NCBI GenBank assembly: GCA_002437905.1
Contig: DJRT01000011.1
Coordinates: forward strand, 1-64,000
DNA length: 64,000 bases
Source of the DNA: Ruminococcaceae bacterium UBA6353
GTDB taxonomy: Bacteria; Bacillota; Clostridia; Oscillospirales; Acutalibacteraceae
Reading direction: 5' to 3'
The position numbers were made by a program, and so were the translations under genes. The first letter of the stretch is position 1. Each line of letters begins with the position of its first letter. Below the pieces are notes generated by a model. That model worked only from the letters and a program-made list of their open reading frames with translations. It ran no database searches and was not told the DNA's origin. This document shows positions 1 to 6,471 of this stretch, piece after piece.

Positions 1-52
1 GTGAGTTGTGATATTGTTCGTGTCGGCAAAAACAAAAAAGGAGTGAAAGCAA

Positions 53-1249
53 ATGAATGCCACAACCACACTTGCAGCCAGCGTACAGGCTAAGAAAGGC
101 CGTCTCTATGCCGTGATACAGGTCAGAGAGAACGGCAAGACAAAGCCCGTATGGCGCGCGCTGGGGCTGCCCGAGAACGCCAATAAATCAAAGGTGAACA
201 AAGCCTACCGAGAGGTGGTGCAGGCCTTTGAACAAACCTACGCCGAGCAGATCGCGCAAAACAAAAAGCCTGCCTCGGATATTCCGATCTACGATTATAT
301 GTGTGCCTACTTTAAAAAGATCGAGAAAAACATTCAAAAGAGTACCGCCGAAAGCTACCGCGGAATGATAAACGGTAGAATTCGGCGGTATTTTACTGCC
401 CGCAAGGAATTGACGGTCGGCAACATCACCGCAAAGGACATTGAGGATTTTTATGATTGGATGTTCGCATCTGGCGTTGTCGCCAACACCGTTATCCACT
501 ATCACACCGTCCTGCACAGCGCCTTCAAGCGGGCTTTCAAGGACGGACTCATTGACTCCAATCCCTTTGACCGCATCGACCGCCCAAAGAAAAATAAGTT
601 CACGGGTGAAAATTATTCCGAGGAAGAACTGATTACCTTGCTCGGACTCATCCGCGGGGATATTATCTACCCGGCGGTCATGCTGGCGGGCGGCTTGGGG
701 CTGCGCCGCAGCGAGGCATTGGGCGCGCGGTGGTCACGGGTAGATTGGGAAAAGAAAACCATACTGCTTGATACCAAAATCATTGAGTATAAGGAAAACG
801 GCAAGGTCATCGTCGAACCCGTGGAGGAAATGAAAAACAAATCCAGCCGTCGCACGCTGCCGCTGCCGGACCCGGTGTATGAAATGCTGTGCGAGGAACG
901 GGAAAAACAGGACCTGTACCGCCGTATGTTCAAGGGCAGTTACAACCGCAAATATGACGATTATATCTGCGTCGATCAGCTCGGCGGGCTGATACGCCCG
1001 AATCGGGTCACGCAGCGGTTCGCCGACCTTATCAGGCAATACGGTCTGCGCAAGATTCGGTTCCACGACCTGCGTCACACCTTCGCCAGCATCCTCATCA
1101 ATCAGAATGTGCCGCTTCTGAATGTATCGACCTTCCTCGGACACTCCGACCTGTCCACCACGGCAAATATCTATGCCCATCTGGACAAGTCCAAAAAGCA
1201 GGAAAGCGCCGATGTAATCAGCAGTATCTTCAATAAAGCAAAAGAATGA
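53..1249 (+). CDS. int: Tyrosine site-specific integrase of a mobile element
   Basis: Phage/ICE-type tyrosine recombinase (398 aa) expected to integrate and excise the element by strand exchange at an att site. The N-terminal ~60 residues look like the AP2-like arm-binding domain, followed by a SAM-like core-binding domain (about 75-170) and the catalytic domain. Visible catalytic residues are Arg218 (GLRRSE), His338 and Arg341 (HDLRHTF), His364 (LGHSD) and Tyr374 (NIYAH). The start is set by an AAGGAG site just upstream. Base composition is more AT-rich than the chromosome further right. It lies 4.3 kb from the tRNA-Ser at 5528-5616, the most plausible attachment gene in the window. Confidence 0.95.
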   Translation: MNATTTLAASVQAKKGRLYAVIQVRENGKTKPVWRALGLPENANKSKVNKAYREVVQAFEQTYAEQIAQNKKPASDIPIYDYMCAYFKKIEKNIQKSTAESYRGMINGRIRRYFTARKELTVGNITAKDIEDFYDWMFASGVVANTVIHYHTVLHSAFKRAFKDGLIDSNPFDRIDRPKKNKFTGENYSEEELITLLGLIRGDIIYPAVMLAGGLGLRRSEALGARWSRVDWEKKTILLDTKIIEYKENGKVIVEPVEEMKNKSSRRTLPLPDPVYEMLCEEREKQDLYRRMFKGSYNRKYDDYICVDQLGGLIRPNRVTQRFADLIRQYGLRKIRFHDLRHTFASILINQNVPLLNVSTFLGHSDLSTTANIYAHLDKSKKQESADVISSIFNKAKE

Positions 1250-1273
1250 TGCGCCCACGGCGGGCGCATTTTT
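1249..1273 (+). terminator. Hairpin after integrase
   Basis: ATGCGCCC (1249-1256) pairs with GGGCGCAT (1262-1269) and runs into a short T tract. It directly follows the integrase stop and would separate integrase from the downstream HTH gene. Confidence 0.7.
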
Positions 1274-1298
1274 GCTGACAGAAAGGATGATTTTATAT

Positions 1299-1904
1299 AT
1301 GACTCGAAAAGAATTTATGAGCGGGAGCGAACTTCGGCAGTACCTGCACATCTCCACAAGGAAAATGAAATATCTGATGGACAATAACTATATTCCGCAC
1401 GAAAACACGGGACACACGACCCATAAATATCGGGTGCGGACAGAGGACGCGGTGCAGTTTAAAGCACGCATGGATACCGAGCCGGAATTTTTATCGGAAC
1501 TGAGCGGGATGTTCTCCAACCGCACCGAATGGCATCCGCTCCCGATGTTTGAAGCCACCCCGGAAAACTGCGCAGCCTTTCGGCGGTGGCTCGATTCGCA
1601 GTGGGCAGAGCTGCCGGAGGCTCTGCCCACGCAGACGGCGGCGGAACTGGTCGGTCACAGCCCGCAGCGCATCCACGAATGGATACGGGAAGAAGTGCTG
1701 GTCGGCATCAAGCTCGGCACTGTACAGTACTGCGCCAAGGCGGAATTCGTAAACTTTATGTCATCACCGCAAAGGCTGGCGCACCCGCGCACGGAAAAAT
1801 ATAAAGAACTGATTCGGGAATTCAAATACATACAGCGCCGTGAGCGTGAAAACGAACAGCGGCGCTGTAAAAGAAGAATGAAAAGAGGCGAAAACTTTGA
1901 TTAA
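1299..1904 (+). CDS. Helix-turn-helix protein of the mobile element
   Basis: 201-aa protein with two stretches that look like excisionase/MerR-type winged-helix DNA-binding segments: one at the N-terminus (SGSELRQYLHIS, about residues 8-50) and one in the middle (TQTAAELVGHSPQRIHEWI, about 112-155). It ends in a very basic tail (RRERENEQRRCKRRMKR). ATG 1299 is preferred over the upstream TTG at 1272 because AAAGGA at 1282-1287 is well spaced for it. Its position after integrase suggests a role in element regulation or excision, but this is inference. Confidence 0.7.
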   Translation: MTRKEFMSGSELRQYLHISTRKMKYLMDNNYIPHENTGHTTHKYRVRTEDAVQFKARMDTEPEFLSELSGMFSNRTEWHPLPMFEATPENCAAFRRWLDSQWAELPEALPTQTAAELVGHSPQRIHEWIREEVLVGIKLGTVQYCAKAEFVNFMSSPQRLAHPRTEKYKELIREFKYIQRRERENEQRRCKRRMKRGENFD

Positions 1905-2223
1905 GAAAAAGGTTCTGACACAAGAACAGATATCCGAAAAACTTGACTATCTTCGCAAGCAGCGTGACGGTCTTATCGTAGGCGATTACAGAAATTATTT
2001 ATATAAACTGTATATGTACCTCAAAGAGCGCTGCTCCGAAACCGAGGACGGCAGTTGCAATCCATATCCATGGCAAATGCTCGTCGCCCTCGGCAGAGAT
2101 GACCTTCACAAATCATATCTTGGATATACTTACTGTGACGATCTCGAAGCACTTGGGTATATCAAGATGCAAGGATACGGCAAGGATAAAAAGATTTTTA
2201 TCATAAAAGATATTGATTTTTAA
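1897..2223 (+). CDS. Hypothetical protein, element-encoded
   Basis: 108-aa charged protein starting at TTG 1897 and overlapping the HTH gene by 8 bp, so the two are probably translationally coupled. A GAGGCGAAAAC stretch supplies the ribosome site. It is rich in Tyr and Lys, with no membrane segment and no motif I recognise. A terminator follows at 2241. It may be an accessory protein of the integration module; the function is unknown. Confidence 0.6.
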   Translation: MIKKKVLTQEQISEKLDYLRKQRDGLIVGDYRNYLYKLYMYLKERCSETEDGSCNPYPWQMLVALGRDDLHKSYLGYTYCDDLEALGYIKMQGYGKDKKIFIIKDIDF

Positions 2224-2240
2224 TCCTCTGCCGTAACAGA

Positions 2241-2277
2241 ATGCCCCGTCGAAAAATCGGCGGGGCAGCATTTTTTT
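2241..2277 (+). terminator. Rho-independent terminator
   Basis: TGCCCCG pairs with CGGGGCA around a TCG..CGG inner stem, followed by seven T. It ends the element's first transcription unit. Confidence 0.85.
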
Positions 2278-2621
2278 GTTTCTGATGAATTGAATTAAGA
2301 GAGGAACGGAACAAAGAATCCCTTATTTTGCACCGTATTTTAATGGAAAAGGAATGAAAATAAGGGAAAGCCTTTATTGGGTCAGTTTTCGCGGTGTTCA
2401 TTTATAACGATTTTCCATTTTAAGACCATTGGGGAACAAAATTCGCAATTATCATCGAGATTTGCTCCCCAATATAGATGCTGCTTATTTTTTTGCAATA
2501 TAGATATGGCAAATAACCGTAATTTCGATAGAAACCACTTAATTGGGTGCAGTTCTCGATTTGAGGGGGTGCAATACTTTCTTGTGTTGCCCTCCGATTA
2601 CGATGTAGGTGCAGGCGGGTG
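2278..2621. other. AT-rich intergenic stretch with two inverted repeats
   Basis: No credible gene is visible. The stretch holds a perfect 11-bp inverted repeat (TCCCTTATTTT at 2319-2329, its complement at 2357-2367) and a second, 12-of-13 match (ATTGGGGAACAAA at 2428-2440, complement at 2461-2473). Neither has a T tract, so they are not ordinary terminators. Confidence 0.6.
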
Positions 2622-3062
2622 TTATTCTTTGTGGGAGCTGTCGTAGATTGCACGGATGTCCTCCGGCAGCTTGTCGGGAATCATGGCGGCGAGCTTTTCC
2701 TCATTTCCGTCCCGGATTGCCTGCTCGTAGTACCAGCATTTGAATTTCAGCATATCCAGCGTGCGGTTCATTCGTGCGATCTCCTCCTCCATATGCGCCT
2801 TCTGCGTTTCAAACAATTCCTTGCGTTGCGGATATGTGGCAGGGCCCTCTTTACACCAATCCATGAACTGCCGAATGTCCTTGATCTCCATGCCAGCCTT
2901 TTTCAGACATTCAATGACCCGGAGCGCCTCGATCTCGGTTTTGCTAAACTTGCGGATACCGGATACTCGCTCCATGTTCGGGAAAAGCCCCTGCTTGTCA
3001 TAATAACGCAGCGTGGAGATGGGCATTCCGAACATCTCTGCCGCCTGTCCGATCGAATACAT
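2622..3062 (-). CDS. MerR-family transcriptional regulator
   Basis: 146-aa MerR-type regulator: N-terminal winged helix (MYSIGQAAEMFGMPISTLRYYDKQGLFP) followed by a dimerisation coiled coil (about 75-125) and a short tail, with no recognisable effector domain. ATG 3062 is chosen because GGAGG lies 6-11 bases upstream; the open frame continues further upstream without support. It is divergent from the flavodoxin-type reductase at 3169, and an operator dyad lies between them. It is expected to twist the over-long promoter spacer of the reductase operon and activate it under an unknown signal. Confidence 0.9.
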   Translation of the reverse strand: MYSIGQAAEMFGMPISTLRYYDKQGLFPNMERVSGIRKFSKTEIEALRVIECLKKAGMEIKDIRQFMDWCKEGPATYPQRKELFETQKAHMEEEIARMNRTLDMLKFKCWYYEQAIRDGNEEKLAAMIPDKLPEDIRAIYDSSHKE

Positions 3063-3094
3063 AAAAAATCCTCCAAAAATTTTTGAAAAACATC

Positions 3095-3125
3095 TTGACC
3101 TGAAGTTAGGTTTAGGTGCTATCAT
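3095..3125 (+). promoter_or_regulatory. MerR-type promoter and operator
   Basis: -35 TTGACC (3095-3100) and -10 TATCAT (3120-3125) are separated by 19 bp, the over-long spacer typical of MerR-activated promoters. An imperfect dyad (ACCTGAAGTT at 3098-3107 and AGGTTTAGGT at 3108-3117, 7 of 10 positions paired) fills the spacer. Confidence 0.75.
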
Positions 3126-3168
3126 TATCATAACACAAAAGAAACCGGAGCGCAAGGAGTGTTTTATA

Positions 3169-3708
3169 ATGAGTAAAAAAGTATTGATGCTTTCTTCAAG
3201 CCCCCGCAAGGGCGGCAATTCGGAGACCTTGGCAGCAGCCTTTGCAAAGGGAGCCAAGGAGGCAGGTAATCGGGTAGAAATCGTATATCTGCGTGAAAAG
3301 CAAGTTGGCTTCTGCAAGGGCTGCTTTGCCTGCCTGAAGCTGGGCCACTGTGTCATCAAGGATGACGCAGTGGAGATCGCCGCCAAGATGCATGACGCAA
3401 ATGTATTGGTTTTCGCCACGCCGGTGTATTATTACAGCGTCAGCGGTCAGCTCAAAACGATGCTTGACCGTGCAAATCCGCTGTTCGGAACGGATTATGC
3501 CTTTACGAAAGCCTACTTGTTGGCGACAGCGGCAGAGGATGAGCCGGAAACGGTGGAAGGTACGGTCAAGGCAGTACAGGGATGGGTGGACTGCTTCGAA
3601 CGCTGTCAGTTGGTCGAGACGGTATTTGCAGGTGGTGTGAATGAAATCGGTGAAATCAACGGGCATCCCGCATTGGAAAGAGCTTACCGAATCGGAAAGG
3701 AGATTTGA
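3169..3708 (+). CDS. Flavodoxin-family NAD(P)H-dependent oxidoreductase
   Basis: 179-aa flavodoxin-fold protein of the NADPH-dependent FMN reductase / iron-sulfur flavoprotein group. The FMN phosphate loop is SSSPRKGGNSETL (residues 9-21), and a Cys cluster (CKGCFACLKLGHC) follows the second strand as in Isf-like proteins, so a bound Fe-S cluster is possible. PVYYYSVSGQLK is the usual flavin-contacting loop. ATG 3169 has AAGGAG at 3154-3159. It is the first gene of a MerR-controlled operon with the hydrolase and lipoprotein downstream, probably a redox or detoxification module. Confidence 0.88.
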   Translation: MSKKVLMLSSSPRKGGNSETLAAAFAKGAKEAGNRVEIVYLREKQVGFCKGCFACLKLGHCVIKDDAVEIAAKMHDANVLVFATPVYYYSVSGQLKTMLDRANPLFGTDYAFTKAYLLATAAEDEPETVEGTVKAVQGWVDCFERCQLVETVFAGGVNEIGEINGHPALERAYRIGKEI

Positions 3709-3711
3709 AAT

Positions 3712-4683
3712 ATGGAACAGTTGAATTTAACACAGGAATGGGACAAGGTGTTCCCGAAAAGCGACAAGGTGGATCACAAAAAGGTGACCTTTCATAACCG
3801 CTACGGCATTACACTGGCGGCGGATATGTACACGCCGAAGGGCGCAGAGGCCAAGCTGCCTGCCATTGCGGTCAGCGGTCCGTTCGGTGCGGTAAAGGAG
3901 CAGTCCTCCGGCCTGTACGCACAGAAAATGGCGGAGCTTGGCTTCTTGACGATTGCTTTCGACCCGTCCTACACCGGCGAGAGCGGCGGTGAGCCTCGCT
4001 ATGTGGCTTCGCCGGACATCAACACCGAGGATTTCTGCGCAGCGGTAGACTTCCTCTCCGTGCAGGAGAATGTTGACCCGGAGCGCATCGGTATCATCGG
4101 CATCTGCGGCTGGGGCGGCATGGCGATCAATGCCGCAGCCATTGACACCCGCATTAAAGCGACCGCGGCTATGACCATGTACGACATGACCCGTGTGAAT
4201 GCCAACGGCTATTTTGACGCTGAGGATTCTGAGCAGGCACGCTTTGAAAAACGAAAAGCGCTGAACACGCAGCGCACCGAGGATTACAAAAACGGCAGCT
4301 ATGCACTGGCAGGCGGCGTGGTCGATCCGCTGCCGGAGGATGCTCCGCAGTTTGTGAAGGACTATTACGCTTACTACAAAACGCCGCGAGGCTACTATCC
4401 CCGCAGTCTGAACTCCAATAACGGCTGGAATGTGACGTCTTCGCTGTCGTTCCTGAATATGCCGATCTTGCAATACAGCAGCGAGATCCGCTCCGCCGTG
4501 CTGCTGGTACATGGAGAGCAGGCGCACTCCCGCTATTTCAGCGAGACGGCTTACAGCAAGCTGACCGGCGATAATAAGGAATTGCTCATTATCCCCGGCG
4601 CAAGCCACACCGACCTTTACGATCAGATGAACATCATTCCGTTTGAAAAGCTTAACTCATTCTTTTCGGAGTATCTGAGATGA
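3712..4683 (+). CDS. Alpha/beta hydrolase, dienelactone-hydrolase-like
   Basis: 323-aa cytosolic alpha/beta hydrolase resembling the YcjY/DLH group. The nucleophile elbow is GICGWGG with Cys132 where many relatives also use Cys. A late GASHTDLY supplies the probable catalytic His299, and HGEQAHSRYFSE is a family signature near the acid residue. It starts 3 bp after the reductase stop and overlaps the lipoprotein gene by 4 bp, so the three form one operon. The substrate is unknown; linkage to a flavin reductase is common for this family in Clostridia. Confidence 0.88.
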   Translation: MEQLNLTQEWDKVFPKSDKVDHKKVTFHNRYGITLAADMYTPKGAEAKLPAIAVSGPFGAVKEQSSGLYAQKMAELGFLTIAFDPSYTGESGGEPRYVASPDINTEDFCAAVDFLSVQENVDPERIGIIGICGWGGMAINAAAIDTRIKATAAMTMYDMTRVNANGYFDAEDSEQARFEKRKALNTQRTEDYKNGSYALAGGVVDPLPEDAPQFVKDYYAYYKTPRGYYPRSLNSNNGWNVTSSLSFLNMPILQYSSEIRSAVLLVHGEQAHSRYFSETAYSKLTGDNKELLIIPGASHTDLYDQMNIIPFEKLNSFFSEYLR

Positions 4684-5228
4684 AGCGGCATATTCCGCTC
4701 ATCCTGCTGCTGACGGTTGCGCTCTTTCTGAGTGGATGCGCCGGCCGACCCGACCTGCCGACTGAACCGCCGACTTCCGCAACAGAAGACACGCCGCTGG
4801 CAGCAGAAAGCGAGAAATCTACCAAAATGACAACAGAGGAAACGACCATGCCTGAAATCGATACAAACGAGCCGATGCTACTTTTGACCATTGACGGAAC
4901 CGCTGTGGATGTTCAGTGGGAGAATAACGCTGCTGTTACCGAGCTATACGACCTTGCACAGAATGCCATTACCGTGAACACTTCCGCCTATGGCGGCTTT
5001 GAGCAGGTTGGCAGTCTGCCGCAGAGCTTTCCCCGCAGCGATGTGCAGATGACCACGCAACCGGGAGATATCGTTCTGTATTCCGGAAATCAGCTTGTGG
5101 TGTTTTTCGGCTCGAATTCGTGGAGCTATACCAAGTTGGGACATATCAAGGGTCTGTCTGCCGATGAGCTTGCAGCATTGTTGGACAAAGAGCAGACGGT
5201 TATTGAACTCCAGCTCAAATCAAAGTAA
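4680..5228 (+). CDS. Lipoprotein with cyclophilin-like fold
   Basis: 182-aa exported lipoprotein: signal peptide with lipobox LSGC at residues 17-20, a Thr/Glu-rich linker to about residue 65, then a domain (MLLLTIDGTAVDVQW to the end) matching the cyclophilin-like small-protein family found beside flavodoxins in Clostridia. The ATG overlaps the hydrolase stop (ATGA). No prolyl-isomerase residues are evident, so enzyme activity should not be assumed. It is the last gene of the MerR-controlled operon. Confidence 0.82.
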   Translation: MKRHIPLILLLTVALFLSGCAGRPDLPTEPPTSATEDTPLAAESEKSTKMTTEETTMPEIDTNEPMLLLTIDGTAVDVQWENNAAVTELYDLAQNAITVNTSAYGGFEQVGSLPQSFPRSDVQMTTQPGDIVLYSGNQLVVFFGSNSWSYTKLGHIKGLSADELAALLDKEQTVIELQLKSK

Positions 5229-5266
5229 GCTGCGGACAGCAAGGCGGCTTGACTTGGGACAGAAAA

Positions 5267-5298
5267 GACCGCAGGCGGGTAAACCTGCGGCCTTTGTT
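5267..5298 (+). terminator. Rho-independent terminator
   Basis: CCGCAGG (5269-5275) pairs with CCTGCGG (5284-5290), then a T-rich run. It closes the cargo operon. Confidence 0.75.
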
Positions 5299-5492
5299 TT
5301 GGTTGGGGCTAAACCCCGCCGCAGAATTACTCAGCTTGCTTTAATGCCGAAACAGACTAAAAGCCTTATTTCATGCGGTGTTTGGCGGTTTTTCATTCTA
5401 ATATTCACGGACAGAAAAGAGCATAAAACCGGCTCGAAAAAGCGGCAGAAACACAAAAAATCGAAGCGGAAGAATTTTAACCGAATAGAAAG

Positions 5493-5523
5493 AACCCTTG
5501 AAAACACTGGGTTTTCAAGGGTT
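5493..5523 (-). terminator. Terminator of tRNA-Ser
   Basis: AACCCTTGAAAAC pairs with GTTTTCAAGGGTT immediately beyond the tRNA 3' end; on the minus strand a CTTTCT run follows. Confidence 0.7.
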
Positions 5524-5527
5524 CCGT

Positions 5528-5616
5528 TGGCGGAGAGGATGGGATTCGAACCCATGTGCGATTGCTCGCAAACTGATTTCGAGTCAGCCCCGTTATGACC
5601 ACTTCGATACCTCTCC
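5528..5616 (-). tRNA. tRNA-Ser (CGA)
   Basis: 89-nt class II tRNA. The 5' GGAGAGG pairs with CCTCTCC, a long variable arm is present, the T loop is GGTTCGAATCC, and CCA is encoded. The anticodon loop CTCGAAA gives anticodon CGA (reads UCG). It is the only complete member of a tandem series whose other three members are 5' halves. It is the likely attachment site of the element to the left. Confidence 0.93.
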
Positions 5617-5767
5617 ATGTATGTTAACTCGGAAAACCGAGATTAACGCAAATATTCGGTTGTATTAGAATTTCTGTTAGAACTCACGGTGTGCCTGCGG
5701 CAGGCGAATGCCCGAAACCCGCACGGTTAAAGGCTTTTCGGAAGTCTGGCTTCCGTCAGCCGAGGGA

Positions 5768-5809
5768 GATTTCGAGTCAGTCCCGTTATGACCACTTCGA
5801 TATCGCTCC
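5768..5809 (-). pseudogene. Truncated tRNA-Ser 5' half, copy 1
   Basis: Matches the intact tRNA-Ser from its 5' end through the anticodon loop (D arm nearly identical), then diverges at the TCGAAAT of the anticodon loop. The acceptor strand is altered (GGAGCGA). No 3' half is present. Confidence 0.85.
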
Positions 5810-5968
5810 GTGTCTATTTTCACCCGCCATTCTCATCGTTCCCAAAGCACTCAAAAATCCTTTGGAGAGAAAAGCAGGAGAGAAAACAAAAAAATATTCG
5901 ATTTGACCTTTTGAAAACCCAGAATTAGCAAGGGGTTTCAGGGGGACGAAACGCACAGGCGCTGGAAA

Positions 5969-6009
5969 AATTTCGAGTGCTGCACCTTCGACCACTCGGA
6001 CAACTCTCC
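5969..6009 (-). pseudogene. Truncated tRNA-Ser 5' half, copy 2
   Basis: 5' half of a different tRNA-Ser version (GGAGAGTTGTCCGAGTGGTC D arm) carrying the same CGA anticodon and breaking at the same anticodon-loop position. The D arm differs from the other three copies, as if it came from another genome. Confidence 0.83.
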
Positions 6010-6164
6010 GTATCTATTTCCATCCGTGTTTTCTTCCAAAAATTTGCTCAAAAATTCGTTGGGGAGAAAACAGGAGAGAAAGCAAAAAATATTCGATTTT
6101 GAATTTTTCGGTGTTGAGATGTATCAACGGAAATCGGGGGGACGAAAATCACAGGTTCTGCCGA

Positions 6165-6206
6165 AATTTCGAGTCAGCCCCGTTATGACCACTTCGATAC
6201 CACTCC
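6165..6206 (-). pseudogene. Truncated tRNA-Ser 5' half, copy 3
   Basis: Identical in the D arm to the intact tRNA (GGTATCGAAGTGGTCATAAC) with one change in the acceptor stem (GGAGTGG). It breaks at the anticodon loop. It lies nearest to the consensus promoter at 6279-6307. Confidence 0.85.
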
Positions 6207-6278
6207 GTATGAAAAGAAACGCTGTGCAGACCGGACGGCTTTCGCTGAAACTCGGCAGCTGGCTACAAGCGCACGGCT

Positions 6279-6307
6279 ATTATACAAAATCTGCGGGCAT
6301 TTGTCAA
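6279..6307 (-). promoter_or_regulatory. Consensus sigma-A promoter reading into the tRNA-Ser array
   Basis: On the minus strand TTGACA (6302-6307), 17 bp, TATAAT (6279-6284): both hexamers are perfect. It points at truncated copy 3 and then, about 660 bp on, at the intact tRNA-Ser, so it is probably the ancestral tRNA promoter. Confidence 0.85.
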
Positions 6308-6410
6308 TAAAAAACCGCAGGTTTTTTGCGCACTAACCGACATGATACCATGGAGGAAAGGAAAAAACAAGGGCAAAAAACACTGCCGTTTTTTCATGGC
6401 ATATTCACGG

Positions 6411-6438
6411 TTGACAAATGCGGGGGGTATGGTACTAT
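6411..6438 (+). promoter_or_regulatory. Promoter of ABC exporter
   Basis: TTGACA (6411-6416), 16 bp, TACTAT (6433-6438), 34 bp before the gene start. Confidence 0.7.
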
Positions 6439-6471
6439 GGGGGCAACCTGAAGTGTAGGGAGATGGTGACC

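Larger units (their letters stand above)
5617..6164. repeat. Tandem ~197-bp units between tRNA-Ser copies
   Basis: The 5' ends of the four tRNA-Ser copies fall at 5616, 5809, 6009 and 6206 (steps of 193, 200 and 197). The spacers share a ~95-bp block (compare 5811-5905 with 6011-6105, including CTCAAAAAT and AGGAGAGAAA). Copies 2 and 3 also share a GGGGGACGAAA..CACAGG block before the break. No protein gene is seen here. Confidence 0.75.

Noticed and set aside
1..93. Open frame running from the window edge and overlapping the integrase start
   Set aside because: It could be the end of an upstream gene (lysine-rich tail), but only 30 codons are visible and no motif is present.
3063..3419. N-terminal extension of the MerR gene to 3419
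   Set aside because: It would cross the divergent promoter and the reductase gene; the MerR fold begins at 3062 with a good ribosome site.
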